In this document: positions 8,558 to 16,805 of the stretch, piece after piece
How positions within the stretch are numbered: position 1 is the first letter of the stretch
How the letters are laid out: each line of letters starts with the position of its first letter
NCBI GenBank assembly: GCA_015272515.1
Contig: JACYLN010000025.1
Coordinates: 47,224 to 111,223 of the forward strand
Length of the DNA stretch: 64,000 bases
DNA from: Leptolyngbyaceae cyanobacterium C42_A2020_001
GTDB taxonomy: Bacteria; Cyanobacteriota; Cyanobacteriia; Leptolyngbyales; Leptolyngbyaceae
Direction of reading: 5' to 3'
The notes under the pieces: model-generated
The model's input: only the letters and a program-made list of their open reading frames with translations
The model's database searches: none
Told to the model about the DNA's origin: nothing
Position numbers and translations under genes: made by a program

Positions 8558-8806
8558 CTACTGTTGGGATGGGATGAGTTGCTGTAGGCGACGCTCAAGG
8601 ATCAGACGATCGCGCTCTGAAAGGGGTGCAGATCCAGTCTGAGATTGGCTAAGTTGTGGATTGGTTTGGGCAACCTTTGCCTTAATTTCTAGTTTAGCAG
8701 GGGCTTGAGTTGTGGTAGCTTTTGGGGCTTCTGGCGCTGCGTGGGCAGGCACCCCTAGCGCGGCAAGCAATAAAACGACGAGTCCAGTATCCATCAGGCG
8801 TTGCAT
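8558..8806 (-). CDS. Small exported protein, paralogue 2 (SERDR motif)
   Basis: The product has 82 residues from ATG 8806, with 'GGGAGG' a few bases upstream. It has a signal peptide ('MQRLMDTGLVVLLLAALGVPAHA'), a short Ala/Pro/Lys-rich linker and the C-terminal 'LSERDRLILERRLQQLIP', nearly the same as its downstream paralogue. It is the first gene leftward from the divergent MarR regulator, with 166 bases between the two start codons. That spacer is filled with TTGCA-type repeats, so regulation by MarR is likely. Function unknown. Confidence 0.72.
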   Translation of the reverse strand: MQRLMDTGLVVLLLAALGVPAHAAPEAPKATTTQAPAKLEIKAKVAQTNPQLSQSQTGSAPLSERDRLILERRLQQLIPSQQ

Positions 8807-8853
8807 AAAAGCCTCCCTTAAAAAGATTGCAATTGACTTGGTTGCGTTAGTTC

Positions 8854-8951
8854 TAGTTGCATACGATTTGATTGCATTAGCAACTAATATGTTTATAGCC
8901 CAATTTAATTTCAAATGCAACTAGTTTGAGTAAAATAATTGCAGATGCAAT
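8854..8951. promoter_or_regulatory. Probable MarR operator array
   Basis: The divergent spacer contains TAGTTGC (8854-8860) mirrored by GCAACTA (8880-8886) and a perfect ATTGCA-GA-TGCAAT (8938-8951) directly before the marR Shine-Dalgarno sequence. Related half-sites are GTTGCGTTAG, ATTGCATTAG and ATGCAACTAG. MarR proteins are dimers that bind inverted repeats in such spacers, so autoregulation and control of the divergent exported proteins is a reasonable inference. Confidence 0.6.
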
Positions 8952-8972
8952 CATAAAAGAGGAGATGGTACC

Positions 8973-9452
8973 ATGAGCGACAGGTTAGATGAGGCTCGTA
9001 GCCGAATGTGGCGATTGTTCCGCACCACCTACGTCACGGTTACCGAACAGATCGAGAAAGACTTGGAACAGGCAGGACTCCCACCCCTGCTCTGGTATAG
9101 CGTTTTATGGGCATTGGAACGCGCACCCGATCACGAAATGCGGTTGCACGAACTCGCGGAGGAAGTGTTTCTTAGCCGCAGCAACATTACTCGCCTGATC
9201 GATCGCCTGGAAGCCGCAGTGCTGTTGTGTCGCAAACGCTGCCCCCTGGATCGACGCGGTGCTTACGCTGCACTCACCAACGAAGGGTTAGCCATGCGCC
9301 AGAAAATGTGGGCAGTTTATTCTGAAGGCATTGCCCAATATTTCACCGACCACCTCAGCCAGGATGAAGTGCAAGTGCTCGATGCCGTCTTTGATCGCGC
9401 CCTCACCACTGCCCAGAAACTCACTCATCAATCAACCGCCCAAGAAGGCTAA
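8973..9452 (+). CDS. MarR-family transcriptional regulator
   Basis: The protein has 159 residues and the standard MarR length. The winged helix-turn-helix is clear at about residues 50-110: 'LRLHELAEEVFLSRSNITRLIDRLEAAVL' style helices followed by the wing 'CPLDRRGAYAALTNEG', which carries the conserved D-x-R-G motif. N- and C-terminal helices would form the dimer interface. 'AGGAG' precedes the ATG. The divergent spacer carries inverted TTGCA repeats. The oxygenase gene follows 38 bases downstream on the same strand and is probably co-transcribed. The ligand is unknown; two Cys near the wing ('LLCRKRC') could make it redox-responsive, which is speculation. Confidence 0.9.
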   Translation: MSDRLDEARSRMWRLFRTTYVTVTEQIEKDLEQAGLPPLLWYSVLWALERAPDHEMRLHELAEEVFLSRSNITRLIDRLEAAVLLCRKRCPLDRRGAYAALTNEGLAMRQKMWAVYSEGIAQYFTDHLSQDEVQVLDAVFDRALTTAQKLTHQSTAQEG

Positions 9453-9490
9453 CCCTCTACACCCCATCCGCGATTCCCTATTTCCCACTT

Positions 9491-10432
9491 ATGCAAACCA
9501 TTCCCGTGCTCGACCTGCAAACCTTCCACGCCAATCCTGCTCAACGGGATGCCTTTGTACAGCAATTGGGGCAATCACTGGAAGCGATCGGCTTCTTTGC
9601 CGTGGTGAATCATGGCGTTGAGACGCATCTTATTCAAAGGGCGTACCAGGTTGCTCAGACATTTTTTGAATTACCCAATGAGATTAAACAGCGCTACGAA
9701 AAACCCGAATTGCATGGGCAGAGGGGTTTTACCTCCTTTGGGCGTGAACACGCGAAAGATTATCCTATGCCCGACTTGAAAGAGTTTTGGCATATTGGAC
9801 GCAACCTTTCAACTGATGTGCAGCGATCGCTGAACTATCCTGCCAATCTTGCCATTGCGGAGGTGCCAGAGTTTCACCCGGTGATGATGCAACTTTACGC
9901 CCAACTCGAAGCCTGCGCTGCGAAACTGTTGCAAGCCTGCGCTTTGTTTTTAGGTGAACCCGAAAATGCGATCGCTGACCTGATTCAAAATGGCGACACC
10001 ATCCTGCGAATTATTCACTACCCACCCGTGCCGCCGGATGCTCATCCTGCTAGTCTGCGCTCTGCCCCCCACGAAGACATCAACCTGATCACACTGTTGT
10101 GCGAAGCCACGGATGACGGGTTAGAACTGCAACAGCGAGATGGCACCTGGTTGCCGATCCGGGCAGTTTCAGGACAAATCATTGTGGATAGTGGCGATAT
10201 GCTGCAACACCTGACAAATGGCATCCTGAAAAGTACAACCCATCGCGTTGTAAACCCATTGGGCGACAAAACCCGTCGCTTTTCCATGCCCTTCTTTGTT
10301 CATCCCCGTAAAGAGGTTGATCTCACTCCGCTTCCTAGTTGTGTTGCTCGTAAAGGAGCGCCATTGTTTCCTGCTATTACTGCTGGTGACTACCTGATGC
10401 AACGCTTACGCGAAATCGGTTTGGCAAACTAG
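9491..10432 (+). CDS. 2-oxoglutarate/Fe(II) dioxygenase, isopenicillin N synthase family
   Basis: The protein has 313 residues, usual for the family. The N-terminal DIOX_N domain starts 'IPVLDLQTF' and includes 'GFFAVVNHGV'. The C-terminal double-stranded beta-helix carries the Fe ligands: His and Asp in 'PHEDINLITLL' and the distal His in 'STTHRVVNP', followed by 'RRFSMPFFVHP' with the Arg/Ser pair that binds the 2-oxoglutarate carboxylate. The substrate cannot be read from the sequence; relatives act on flavonoids, hormones, peptides and other small molecules. Its position right after the MarR gene suggests a MarR-controlled modification or detoxification step. Confidence 0.88.
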   Translation: MQTIPVLDLQTFHANPAQRDAFVQQLGQSLEAIGFFAVVNHGVETHLIQRAYQVAQTFFELPNEIKQRYEKPELHGQRGFTSFGREHAKDYPMPDLKEFWHIGRNLSTDVQRSLNYPANLAIAEVPEFHPVMMQLYAQLEACAAKLLQACALFLGEPENAIADLIQNGDTILRIIHYPPVPPDAHPASLRSAPHEDINLITLLCEATDDGLELQQRDGTWLPIRAVSGQIIVDSGDMLQHLTNGILKSTTHRVVNPLGDKTRRFSMPFFVHPRKEVDLTPLPSCVARKGAPLFPAITAGDYLMQRLREIGLAN

Positions 10433-10458
10433 TATTTTGTTGGTGCTGGCTCGATGGT

Positions 10459-13323
10459 TTAACCAAAAATATCAAGTTGCTCAATCGGTGTTTTTCTCTC
10501 GGCGTAATGATTGCTTTTCTTATCCTTAACAGTTTTTTCCTGCCCTGTTTTACGTAGTCCGATCGCGATTTTACTGTGCTTTTCAATTTGAATCATCACT
10601 TGTTTCGCGCGTTGAATTACCGATGCGGGCAATCCTGCTAGCCGACCCGCTTCAATGCCATATGAGCGATCGGCTCCACCGGGTTGAACTTTGTGTAGAA
10701 ACACAATTTGGTCGGGTAGTTCCTTGACGGTCACTTGATAGTTAGCGACATTGGGCAAAATCGATGCTAGCTCATTCAGTTCGTGGTAATGCGTCGCAAA
10801 AATGGTTCTTGCTTGAATTTCAGTCGCCAGGTATTCCGCCACCGACCAGGCGATCGACAGTCCATCAAAGGTTGCCGTACCGCGCCCAATTTCATCCAGC
10901 AAAACCAGCGATCGCGCCGTGGCATGGTTCAAGATATTCGCCGTTTCATTCATTTCCACCATAAACGTGGATTGCCCCGTTGCCAGATCATCCACCGCTC
11001 CTACCCGCGTAAAAATGCGATCGCAAATTGCCAGCGTTGCCGCCCGCGCTGGAACATAGCTGCCCATCTGCGCCATCAGTTGAATCAATCCCACCTGTCG
11101 TAAATAACAGCTTTTGCCGCTGGCGTTGGGTCCGGTGAGGATGATCAGATCGGGGGAGGGGTCGGGGGTTGGGGGAGAGAGGGAAGATGAGGATGATGGA
11201 GCAGGTGAAGCAGCTTTAGAAGAAACTCCTTCTTCATCTCCCCTATCTCCCCTATCTCCCTCATCTCCCTTACCTTCTGACTCCTCCCCACTCCCCAACT
11301 CCGTTGAATTCGGGACGAAGAAGCCTGCTGGCAGGGATTGTTCCACCACGGGATGGCGACCATCCAGAATCTGAATTTCGCGTGCTTGAGTAATTTGGGG
11401 ACGGCAATAACCCTGAATCGCAGCAACTTCTGCTAAGCCGCAGAGAACATCAACCGCGGCAACGGAACGGGCAACGGCGCGAATCAGATCAACGTGTTCC
11501 CCAACTTCGGCTCGGAGTTGGGCAAAAATGTCGTATTCCAGGCGGTTCAAGGACTCGCGTGCATTTAAGATGCGGTTTTCGCGCTCTTTCAGTTCAACGG
11601 TGATGTAGCGTTCTTCGTTGGTTAGGGTTTGTTTGCGATCGTAGCCTTCTGGAGCTTGATTCGATTTAGCTTTGGAGATGCTGATGTAATAGCCAAAGGT
11701 TTTGCTGTAACCGACTTTTAACGTAGGAATTCCGGTGCGCTCTCGCTCGATCGCTTCCAGGTTTTTGATCCATTCCTGATCATCCTCCACTTGTTGGCGC
11801 AGTTCATCCAATTGCGGATTCACACCAGAGCGGATGAGGTTACCCTCGGTGAGGGTGAGGGGTGGATTTTCAACCAGATGGGCGTGGAGGTGATGTCCCA
11901 ATGCTTCCAGTTCTGGCGGGACGGATTGCAGGGTTATCAGGTAGGGGGATTGGGCTTTGGCAACCACCATCGCTAAGTCGGGGAGGCGATCGCAAGAATC
12001 GGCGATCGCAACCAGATCACGGGCATTTGCCGTTCCCGATCCGGCACGTCCAGCTAGGCGTTCCAGGTCATAAATCTGTTTCAGCAACTTCTGGATGTTC
12101 TGCCGCAAAAAGCTGTTGCACGCCAACTCTTCGATTGTGTCCTGACGGGCAATAATGTCGTTGATCTTGAGCAGCGGTTGCAACAACCAGCGCCGCAATG
12201 CCCGACTACCCATCGCCGTTACCGTGCGATCCAGTGCCCACAACAAGGACCCGTGATAGGTGCCATCCCGCGCAGTTTGGGTAATTTCCAAGTTGCGCCG
12301 CGTTTGATGATCGATCGTCAGATATTCCGTTAGCGTGTAGGTGCAGAGCGGTTGCAGCGGTACGGGTTGGAGTACTGAGTGCTGAGTGCTGAGTGCTGAG
12401 TGTTTTTTATCCCCGGATGGTCGTTGCTTTCCCAGCCCTTCCACTCCCCGCTCTGAAGTACTTTCCAAGTATTCCAACAAACCTCCGGCAGAGCGAACTG
12501 CCAGTGGCAAGTGTTCGCAGCCCATTCCTTCCAGCGATCGCACTTTGAACCGTTGCAGCAAGCGATACCGCGCTTCTGCCAGCACAAACGGAGCCTGAGA
12601 GCGCAGCGTATAGCAAAATTGGGACGGCAAATAATCGGGCAATTGATCCGACTTTTCTCCCGGACGCAGCAGGCTCACGAGATCAGGGGCATCGGTGGGC
12701 ACCAAGACCTCCGCAGGTTGCAAGCGCATCAGCTCTTGTGTGAGTTGTTCCAGGTTTTCTGATTGAGTGGTGAGAAATTCGCCCGTGGAAACATCGGCAT
12801 ATGCCAAGCCCCAATGGGTTCCGGCTACCACCACTGCCGCCAAAAAATTATTGCGACGGGCATTTAGCATTCCCTCTTCCAGCACGGTGCCCGGTGTAAT
12901 CACTCGCGTCACTTCCCGCTGGACTAATCGCCCCTGCGCTTCGCTGGCATCCTCGGTTTGGTCGCACACGGCAACGGCGTATCCCTGCTCAACCAGCATG
13001 GCGCAATAGCGATCCAGGGCATGGTGGGGAATGCCTGCCAGCGGCACCTGCCCAATGTCTTCTCCGGCGTGCTTGGCGGTTAGGACAATCTCTAGTTCAC
13101 GGGAAACCGCGATCGCATCCTGAAAAAACGTCTCGTAAAAATCCCCAATTCGGTATAGCAATAGCGCATGGGGATACTGGTCTTTCAGTTCCACGTAATG
13201 CCGCATCATGGGCGTGAGGGCATCGCGGTTGACTTCCCGATGATGGGCATAGCGAACTTTGTATTTAACCAAACGCTCCGGCAAGTCAGAAAGGGAATCA
13301 GGAGCAGATGCAGAATCCGTCAT
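10459..13323 (-). CDS. mutS: DNA mismatch repair protein MutS
   Basis: The 954 residues make it longer than the usual 850-900. The N-terminal mismatch-recognition domain has the Phe-x-Glu type motif 'RIGDFYETF'. Connector, core and clamp domains follow, then the ABC-type ATPase with Walker A '[14 protein letters not shown]', '[11 protein letters not shown]' and Walker B '[16 protein letters not shown]'. The Phe-Tyr-Glu motif separates it from MutS2. Two segments look foreign to the family: '[11 protein letters not shown]' near residue 310 and a Gly/Asp/Glu then Pro/Ser tract of about 45 residues just before Walker A. Both are encoded by short repeats found elsewhere as spacer DNA. The frame stays open, so the protein is probably functional. 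Confidence 0.96.
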   Translation of the reverse strand: MTDSASAPDSLSDLPERLVKYKVRYAHHREVNRDALTPMMRHYVELKDQYPHALLLYRIGDFYETFFQDAIAVSRELEIVLTAKHAGEDIGQVPLAGIPHHALDRYCAMLVEQGYAVAVCDQTEDASEAQGRLVQREVTRVITPGTVLEEGMLNARRNNFLAAVVVAGTHWGLAYADVSTGEFLTTQSENLEQLTQELMRLQPAEVLVPTDAPDLVSLLRPGEKSDQLPDYLPSQFCYTLRSQAPFVLAEARYRLLQRFKVRSLEGMGCEHLPLAVRSAGGLLEYLESTSERGVEGLGKQRPSGDKKHSALSTQHSVLQPVPLQPLCTYTLTEYLTIDHQTRRNLEITQTARDGTYHGSLLWALDRTVTAMGSRALRRWLLQPLLKINDIIARQDTIEELACNSFLRQNIQKLLKQIYDLERLAGRAGSGTANARDLVAIADSCDRLPDLAMVVAKAQSPYLITLQSVPPELEALGHHLHAHLVENPPLTLTEGNLIRSGVNPQLDELRQQVEDDQEWIKNLEAIERERTGIPTLKVGYSKTFGYYISISKAKSNQAPEGYDRKQTLTNEERYITVELKERENRILNARESLNRLEYDIFAQLRAEVGEHVDLIRAVARSVAAVDVLCGLAEVAAIQGYCRPQITQAREIQILDGRHPVVEQSLPAGFFVPNSTELGSGEESEGKGDEGDRGDRGDEEGVSSKAASPAPSSSSSLSPPTPDPSPDLIILTGPNASGKSCYLRQVGLIQLMAQMGSYVPARAATLAICDRIFTRVGAVDDLATGQSTFMVEMNETANILNHATARSLVLLDEIGRGTATFDGLSIAWSVAEYLATEIQARTIFATHYHELNELASILPNVANYQVTVKELPDQIVFLHKVQPGGADRSYGIEAGRLAGLPASVIQRAKQVMIQIEKHSKIAIGLRKTGQEKTVKDKKSNHYAERKTPIEQLDIFG
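11235..11274. repeat. CATCTCCC-type minisatellite inside mutS
   Basis: Units of 'atctcccct' and 'atctccctc' repeat in tandem and encode the Gly/Asp/Arg/Glu tract of MutS. The same repeat on the opposite strand fills the spacer at 19488-19551, including a shared core GGTAAGGGAGATGAGGGAGA. Confidence 0.75.
12375..12402. repeat. Heptamer tandem repeat (4 x CTGAGTG) inside mutS
   Basis: Four exact copies of CTGAGTG lie in the mutS coding region and encode 'SALSTQHS' on the minus strand. Short tandemly repeated heptanucleotides of this kind are known from filamentous cyanobacteria, normally between genes. Confidence 0.85.
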
Positions 13324-13505
13324 GGAGAGTCAGTGAACGCAAAAATCTTCACTGACTCTAGCGCAAGCCTGGGAAGAATTTGAGATTTGGGATGAAAGTT
13401 GTAAGTTCACCCAGTTGGCTCACTCTATTGGGCTACCCTGAAACTGCATGAACCCACCAGGTTCAACGTTAAATCCTTTAGACCTACAACAAAGGACTTA
13501 ACGAA

Positions 13506-13643
13506 ATGACGACTTTATCTGCTGCAAAATCTGCATACCCTGCGATCTCTCCTCTACCCGCTCCTAGTGCTACCCCTCGCAAGCAACTGGTGATGAACTG
13601 GGTAGTCAACGGCAAACTGGAATGTCGTTGGATTGAAGCCTAG
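13506..13643 (+). CDS. Small protein of 45 residues, unknown function
   Basis: This short ORF is below the track cutoff. It starts at ATG 13506 with 'AAAGGA' upstream at good spacing and reads 'MTTLSAAKSAYPAISPLPA' followed by a compact C-terminus 'MNWVVNGKLECRWIEA'. The Trp/Gly/Lys-rich end looks like a folded beta hairpin. No family is recognised. It is followed by a hairpin at 13677-13705 and by three 20-base direct repeats before gltX. Support is the strong ribosome binding site and protein-like composition only. Confidence 0.5.
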   Translation: MTTLSAAKSAYPAISPLPAPSATPRKQLVMNWVVNGKLECRWIEA

Positions 13644-13676
13644 AACCGCACTCTTGAACCGCTCTTAGTCTGAGGA

Positions 13677-13705
13677 GTAGGGGTTCGCTCCTAGTCAACC
13701 CCTAC
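13677..13705 (+). terminator. Hairpin after the 45-residue ORF
   Basis: GTAGGGGTT and AACCCCTAC form a perfect 9-base stem with an 11-base loop. No T-run follows, so termination is uncertain; it may be a transcript-stabilising hairpin or a processed repeat. Confidence 0.4.
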
Positions 13706-13724
13706 ACTGCCTGCCCAGATCATT

Positions 13725-13786
13725 TCTGATCTAAGGGAGAAGTCTCTGATCTAAGGGAGAAGTCTCTGATCTAAGGGAGAAGTCTC
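13725..13786. repeat. Three exact 20-bp direct repeats upstream of gltX
   Basis: The unit CTGATCTAAGGGAGAAGTCT occurs three times head to tail without a mismatch, ending 59 bases before the gltX start. Copies are contiguous with no spacers, so it is not a CRISPR array. Confidence 0.95.
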
Positions 13787-13844
13787 AACGCTTAATTGCA
13801 AAGTTCAGATAGCATGGAAAGGTTGGTTTTTTGAGAATTCTACT

Positions 13845-15293
13845 GTGACAGTTCGCGTTCGCATCGCCCCTAGCCCCACTGGCAACTTGCATATTGGCAC
13901 CGCTAGAACCGCGGTCTTCAACTGGTTGTATGCTCGTCATCATGGCGGCACATTTATTTTACGAATTGAAGATACCGACTTGGAGCGATCGCGCCCGGAA
14001 TTTACCCAAAACATCCTCGATGGCTTACAGTGGCTGGGCTTGACCTGGGATGAAGGTCCCGTGTTTCAGAGCGATCGCCTGGATCTCTACCGTCCCAAAA
14101 TTCAAGAATTGCTGGACAAGGGCTTGGCATACCGTGCCTACGAAACGCCCGAAGAACTCGATGCCATGCGAGCAGCCCAAAAAGCCAAAGGCGAAGCTCC
14201 CCGCTACAACAACGGGCACCGCAACCTCACCCCCGCTCAGCAAGCCGCCTACGAAGCTGAAGGTCGAACGGCCGTGATTCGCTTCAAAATTAACGACGAT
14301 CGCGAAATTGTCTGGAACGACCTGGTACGCGGCACCATCACCTGGAAAGGGCACGACTTGGGCGGCGACATGGTAATTGCCCGTGCCTCCTCCGCTGGCG
14401 ACATTGGTCAACCGCTGTATAACTTCGTCGTGGTGGTAGACGACATCGACATGGCAATTACTCACGTCATCCGGGGCGAAGACCACATTGGCAATACGCC
14501 TAAACAAATTCTGCTCTACGAAGCGCTGGGGGCAAACGTGCCAGAGTTTGGACACACGCCTCTGATTCTCAACCAACAAGGAGCCAAACTCTCCAAACGG
14601 GATGGTGTGACCTCTATTTCTGATTTCCAAAAAATGGGTTACGTTGCGCCTGCCCTCGCCAATTACATGACCCTACTTGGCTGGACTCCACCCGATGCCA
14701 CCCAGGAAATTTTCACGCTAGCAGAAGCGGCTCAGCAATTTGGCTTTGAACGCGTCAACAAAGCTGGAGCCAAGTTCGATTGGGACAAACTCAACTGGCT
14801 CAACAGTCAATACCTGCACCACATCCCCGCATCCGAACTCACCGATCAACTCATTCCCTACTGGCAACAGGCAGGCTACGAGTTTGACTGGGAGGGCGAT
14901 CGCCCCTGGTTGGAACAGGTCACCGCTTTAATTTCCCAAAGCCTCACCCGCCTCGACGATTGCGCTGCCATGACACACTACTTATTTGTAAAAGATGTCG
15001 GCTTTTCGGAAGAAGCGTTGAAAAAACTAAAACAAGATGGCTCGGCTGAGATGGTGCAAGCGATCGCTGCTGCCCTGCCCAATTACCAACCCCTGACTGA
15101 AACCAATTCCCAAGACCTGATCAAACAAGTCGCCAAAGACCTCGGACGCAAAGAAGGACAACTCAAACCCATCCTCCGCGCCGCTCTCACTGGAGAAACC
15201 AAAGGTCCCGACCTGATCCAATCCTGGCTATTGCTCAACCATCGCAGCTGGGATATTCCCCGCCTGCAAGCTGCCCTGGCAGCAATAGATTGA
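13845..15293 (+). CDS. gltX: Glutamyl-tRNA synthetase
   Basis: The protein has 482 residues, the normal bacterial length, starting at GTG 13845 ('[20 protein letters not shown]'). Class I signatures are present: the HIGH-type motif 'HIGTART' at about residue 17 and the KMSKS-type motif 'KLSKRDGV' at about residue 251. The catalytic Rossmann domain is followed by the alpha-helical anticodon-binding domain. It charges tRNA-Glu with glutamate; in cyanobacteria this also feeds tetrapyrrole synthesis through glutamyl-tRNA reductase, and the enzyme is usually non-discriminating (also charging tRNA-Gln). Three 20-base repeats lie in its leader. Confidence 0.97.
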   Translation: MTVRVRIAPSPTGNLHIGTARTAVFNWLYARHHGGTFILRIEDTDLERSRPEFTQNILDGLQWLGLTWDEGPVFQSDRLDLYRPKIQELLDKGLAYRAYETPEELDAMRAAQKAKGEAPRYNNGHRNLTPAQQAAYEAEGRTAVIRFKINDDREIVWNDLVRGTITWKGHDLGGDMVIARASSAGDIGQPLYNFVVVVDDIDMAITHVIRGEDHIGNTPKQILLYEALGANVPEFGHTPLILNQQGAKLSKRDGVTSISDFQKMGYVAPALANYMTLLGWTPPDATQEIFTLAEAAQQFGFERVNKAGAKFDWDKLNWLNSQYLHHIPASELTDQLIPYWQQAGYEFDWEGDRPWLEQVTALISQSLTRLDDCAAMTHYLFVKDVGFSEEALKKLKQDGSAEMVQAIAAALPNYQPLTETNSQDLIKQVAKDLGRKEGQLKPILRAALTGETKGPDLIQSWLLLNHRSWDIPRLQAALAAID

Positions 15294-15343
15294 AGTGGAT
15301 GCAAGAGATTCTATCTGGGATGGTGTAGGCGCAACTACCTTTC

Positions 15344-16041
15344 CTAACTTGCCAGTCGCCCAGAGTCTCGTTCTGCACTCGTCATTGGTTTACAGTCAGC
15401 AAAGTTAATCGAGTTGGGGTCAAGGAAACCCGCGATCGCAATTTCCAGCACGGCTTCTACTGGATAGTCCATTTCTTCGGCATAGGTGACGATTGCCTGT
15501 TTAATTTTGTCAGGCAGAGCATCGAGAAAGGCATGAGCCGCAGCCGGTGCGAGATGGTGTGATTGGGCTTGCATGGTCTTACTCCATTTGCCAAATACGA
15601 CTGTTATACGTGGTCTGGCAATCTGAATCATCCGTGCTTCAATGTCCAGAGATTGCAACCAGGCTTGATAACCCAACTTCACAGCAACAATTCTGACTTC
15701 ATCCGGGTCAAGTTGATCAATAAATGCCCACCCCAATGCTTTGTGTTCACCTCGTAGCCGCTGCCGCATATCACGGGCTTTGCCAATGTATAGCCGTAGC
15801 CATCTGTAACGTGGCTATGGCGAGTCAGAACGCCTACCCAGCATTGGCTTTGCCACTTTTTCCTGTCCTAAGCGTTCTGACCAAAGCTATATAAAAGTTC
15901 CTGGTCAGCATGACGGAAACCATAAACTCCAGCGCGAGCGAGCACCGTTTCAAAATTACGGGTTAACGGGTAAACAGTTAAGAAAGGAAGTGGTGGTAAA
16001 AGTTTCCAGCAGCCGATTGGCTTCAGTCTCAAAAAATCCAT
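15344..16041 (-). pseudogene. GIY-YIG nuclease-family gene split by a 99-bp MITE
   Basis: The track shows only the 3' part (15344-15769). Upstream on the same strand, past the repeat element, the frame continues: 'ETVLARAGVYGFRHADQELL' joins 'YIGKARDMRQRLRGEH'. This forms the GIY-YIG signature G-V-Y...Y-I-G-K-A-R. Removing the 99-bp element plus one TA copy gives an unbroken frame of 199 codons (198 residues) from ATG 16041. In the present sequence, translation from ATG 16041 would stop inside the element soon after 'LLYS'. GIY-YIG domains are usually metal-dependent endonucleases, but this small cyanobacterial type has no assigned role. The 3' remnant could be expressed only from an internal start. 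Confidence 0.88.
15791..15889. mobile_element. 99-bp MITE, copy 1 (TA target duplication)
   Basis: The element begins TAGCCGTAGCC and ends CAAAGCTA, is flanked by TA on both sides, and is identical base for base to 27523-27621. It contains an internal inverted repeat GTCAGAACGC / GCGTTCTGAC and a palindrome TAGCCA / TGGCTA near its left end. It has no ORF. TA duplication and short terminal inverted repeats point to mobilisation by an IS630/Tc1-mariner-type transposase, which is not in the window. Confidence 0.88.
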
Positions 16042-16215
16042 CGGTCATTCTGTCCTGGGCATGGTGGATAATAACCTGCCCCTTATTTTTGCCGGAAGCT
16101 TCCAGGACTCGAATACCAAAATCATTCATGTTTTCGATGTAGGGTGCTACTTCTCACCCCCTTCAATTTCTCTGCCAGAAGAAGATTCGGCTGCCCCATC
16201 TCCATAACCTGCCAT
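15956..16215 (-). pseudogene. Small gene, apparently frameshifted
   Basis: A frame with a strong Shine-Dalgarno (GGAGG) starts at ATG 16215 and reads 'MAGYGDGAAESSSGREIEGGEK' before a TAG. Read one base out of phase, the sequence continues as 'VAPYIENMNDFGIRVLEASG', 'KNKGQVIIHHAQDRMTDGFF' and 'ETEANRLLETF' to a stop at 15956. Adding one G at 'GAGAAG-TAG' restores a single frame of about 86 residues. The alternative is an intact 57-residue protein from ATG 16129. No family is recognised. Its 3' end overlaps the 5' end of the interrupted GIY-YIG gene, so both members of this pair look damaged. Confidence 0.5.
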
Positions 16216-16308
16216 TCTCGATTCCCCTCCACTCTCCACTCTCCCACTGGAGGAACTCAGCGTTTAGCGGTATCGTCATTGGAAACAACAGTTAAACGTG
16301 CATGGGTA

Positions 16309-16800
16309 ATGGCAAAACAACAGATGAAAAGGTGGATGAGGATGAGGAGTACGATCGCGATCGCAGCTTTAACAATCATCTCGATTGCAGGCAATTCTAT
16401 TCAACTGGCCTATTCTCAGCCAGCTAACATTACCCTAAGTCCGCAGTTTGCCCCCAATCCCCTAGAGTTGAAAGGCAAAACTGGAGGAGCGGAGGCAGTC
16501 AGCGAGATTACAGGTCAAGCAGTAACCCCAACTGGACCCTGTACCGGATTTGCCAACACAGATCCCGACCACACCATCACGCTCAAAGCCTTTTTCAAGC
16601 AACTGAGCATGGAAGTAGAAAGTTCACAAGACACGGCGATCGCGATTCGAGGGCCCGGTGGAGTGTGGTGTAATGACGACTTCCAGGGCAAAAATCCAGG
16701 AGTTACGGGTCAATGGCTGGCGGGTAAATACGAAATCTGGATCAGCACCTACGGCAAAAACCAAACAGCTCCCTACGTCCTCAAAATTACAGGACAATAA
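16309..16800 (+). CDS. Exported conserved cyanobacterial protein
   Basis: The start is placed at ATG 16309; the track's 16144 adds an unlikely stretch. The product has 163 residues with a basic N-terminus and a signal peptide ('MRSTIAIAALTIISIAG...AYSQP'). The mature part starts 'ITLSPQFAPNPLELKGKTGG' and contains 'GPCTGFANTDPDHTITL', 'AIRGPGGVWCNDDFQGKNPG' and 'GQWLAGKYEIWISTYG'. The two Cys may form a disulfide. The pattern resembles exported cyanobacterial proteins with a bacterial pre-peptidase-like beta-sandwich, but no function is established. It converges on the glycosylase gene with 5 bases between stops. Confidence 0.75.
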   Translation: MAKQQMKRWMRMRSTIAIAALTIISIAGNSIQLAYSQPANITLSPQFAPNPLELKGKTGGAEAVSEITGQAVTPTGPCTGFANTDPDHTITLKAFFKQLSMEVESSQDTAIAIRGPGGVWCNDDFQGKNPGVTGQWLAGKYEIWISTYGKNQTAPYVLKITGQ

Positions 16801-16805
16801 CCGTT

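Noticed and set aside
13725-13786. Possible CRISPR array upstream of gltX
   Set aside because: The 20-base units are directly joined without spacers, and there are only three of them; no cas gene is present.
14025-14630. 201-residue minus-strand ORF
   Set aside because: It lies entirely within gltX on the opposite strand and has no domain; it is a shadow ORF caused by codon bias.
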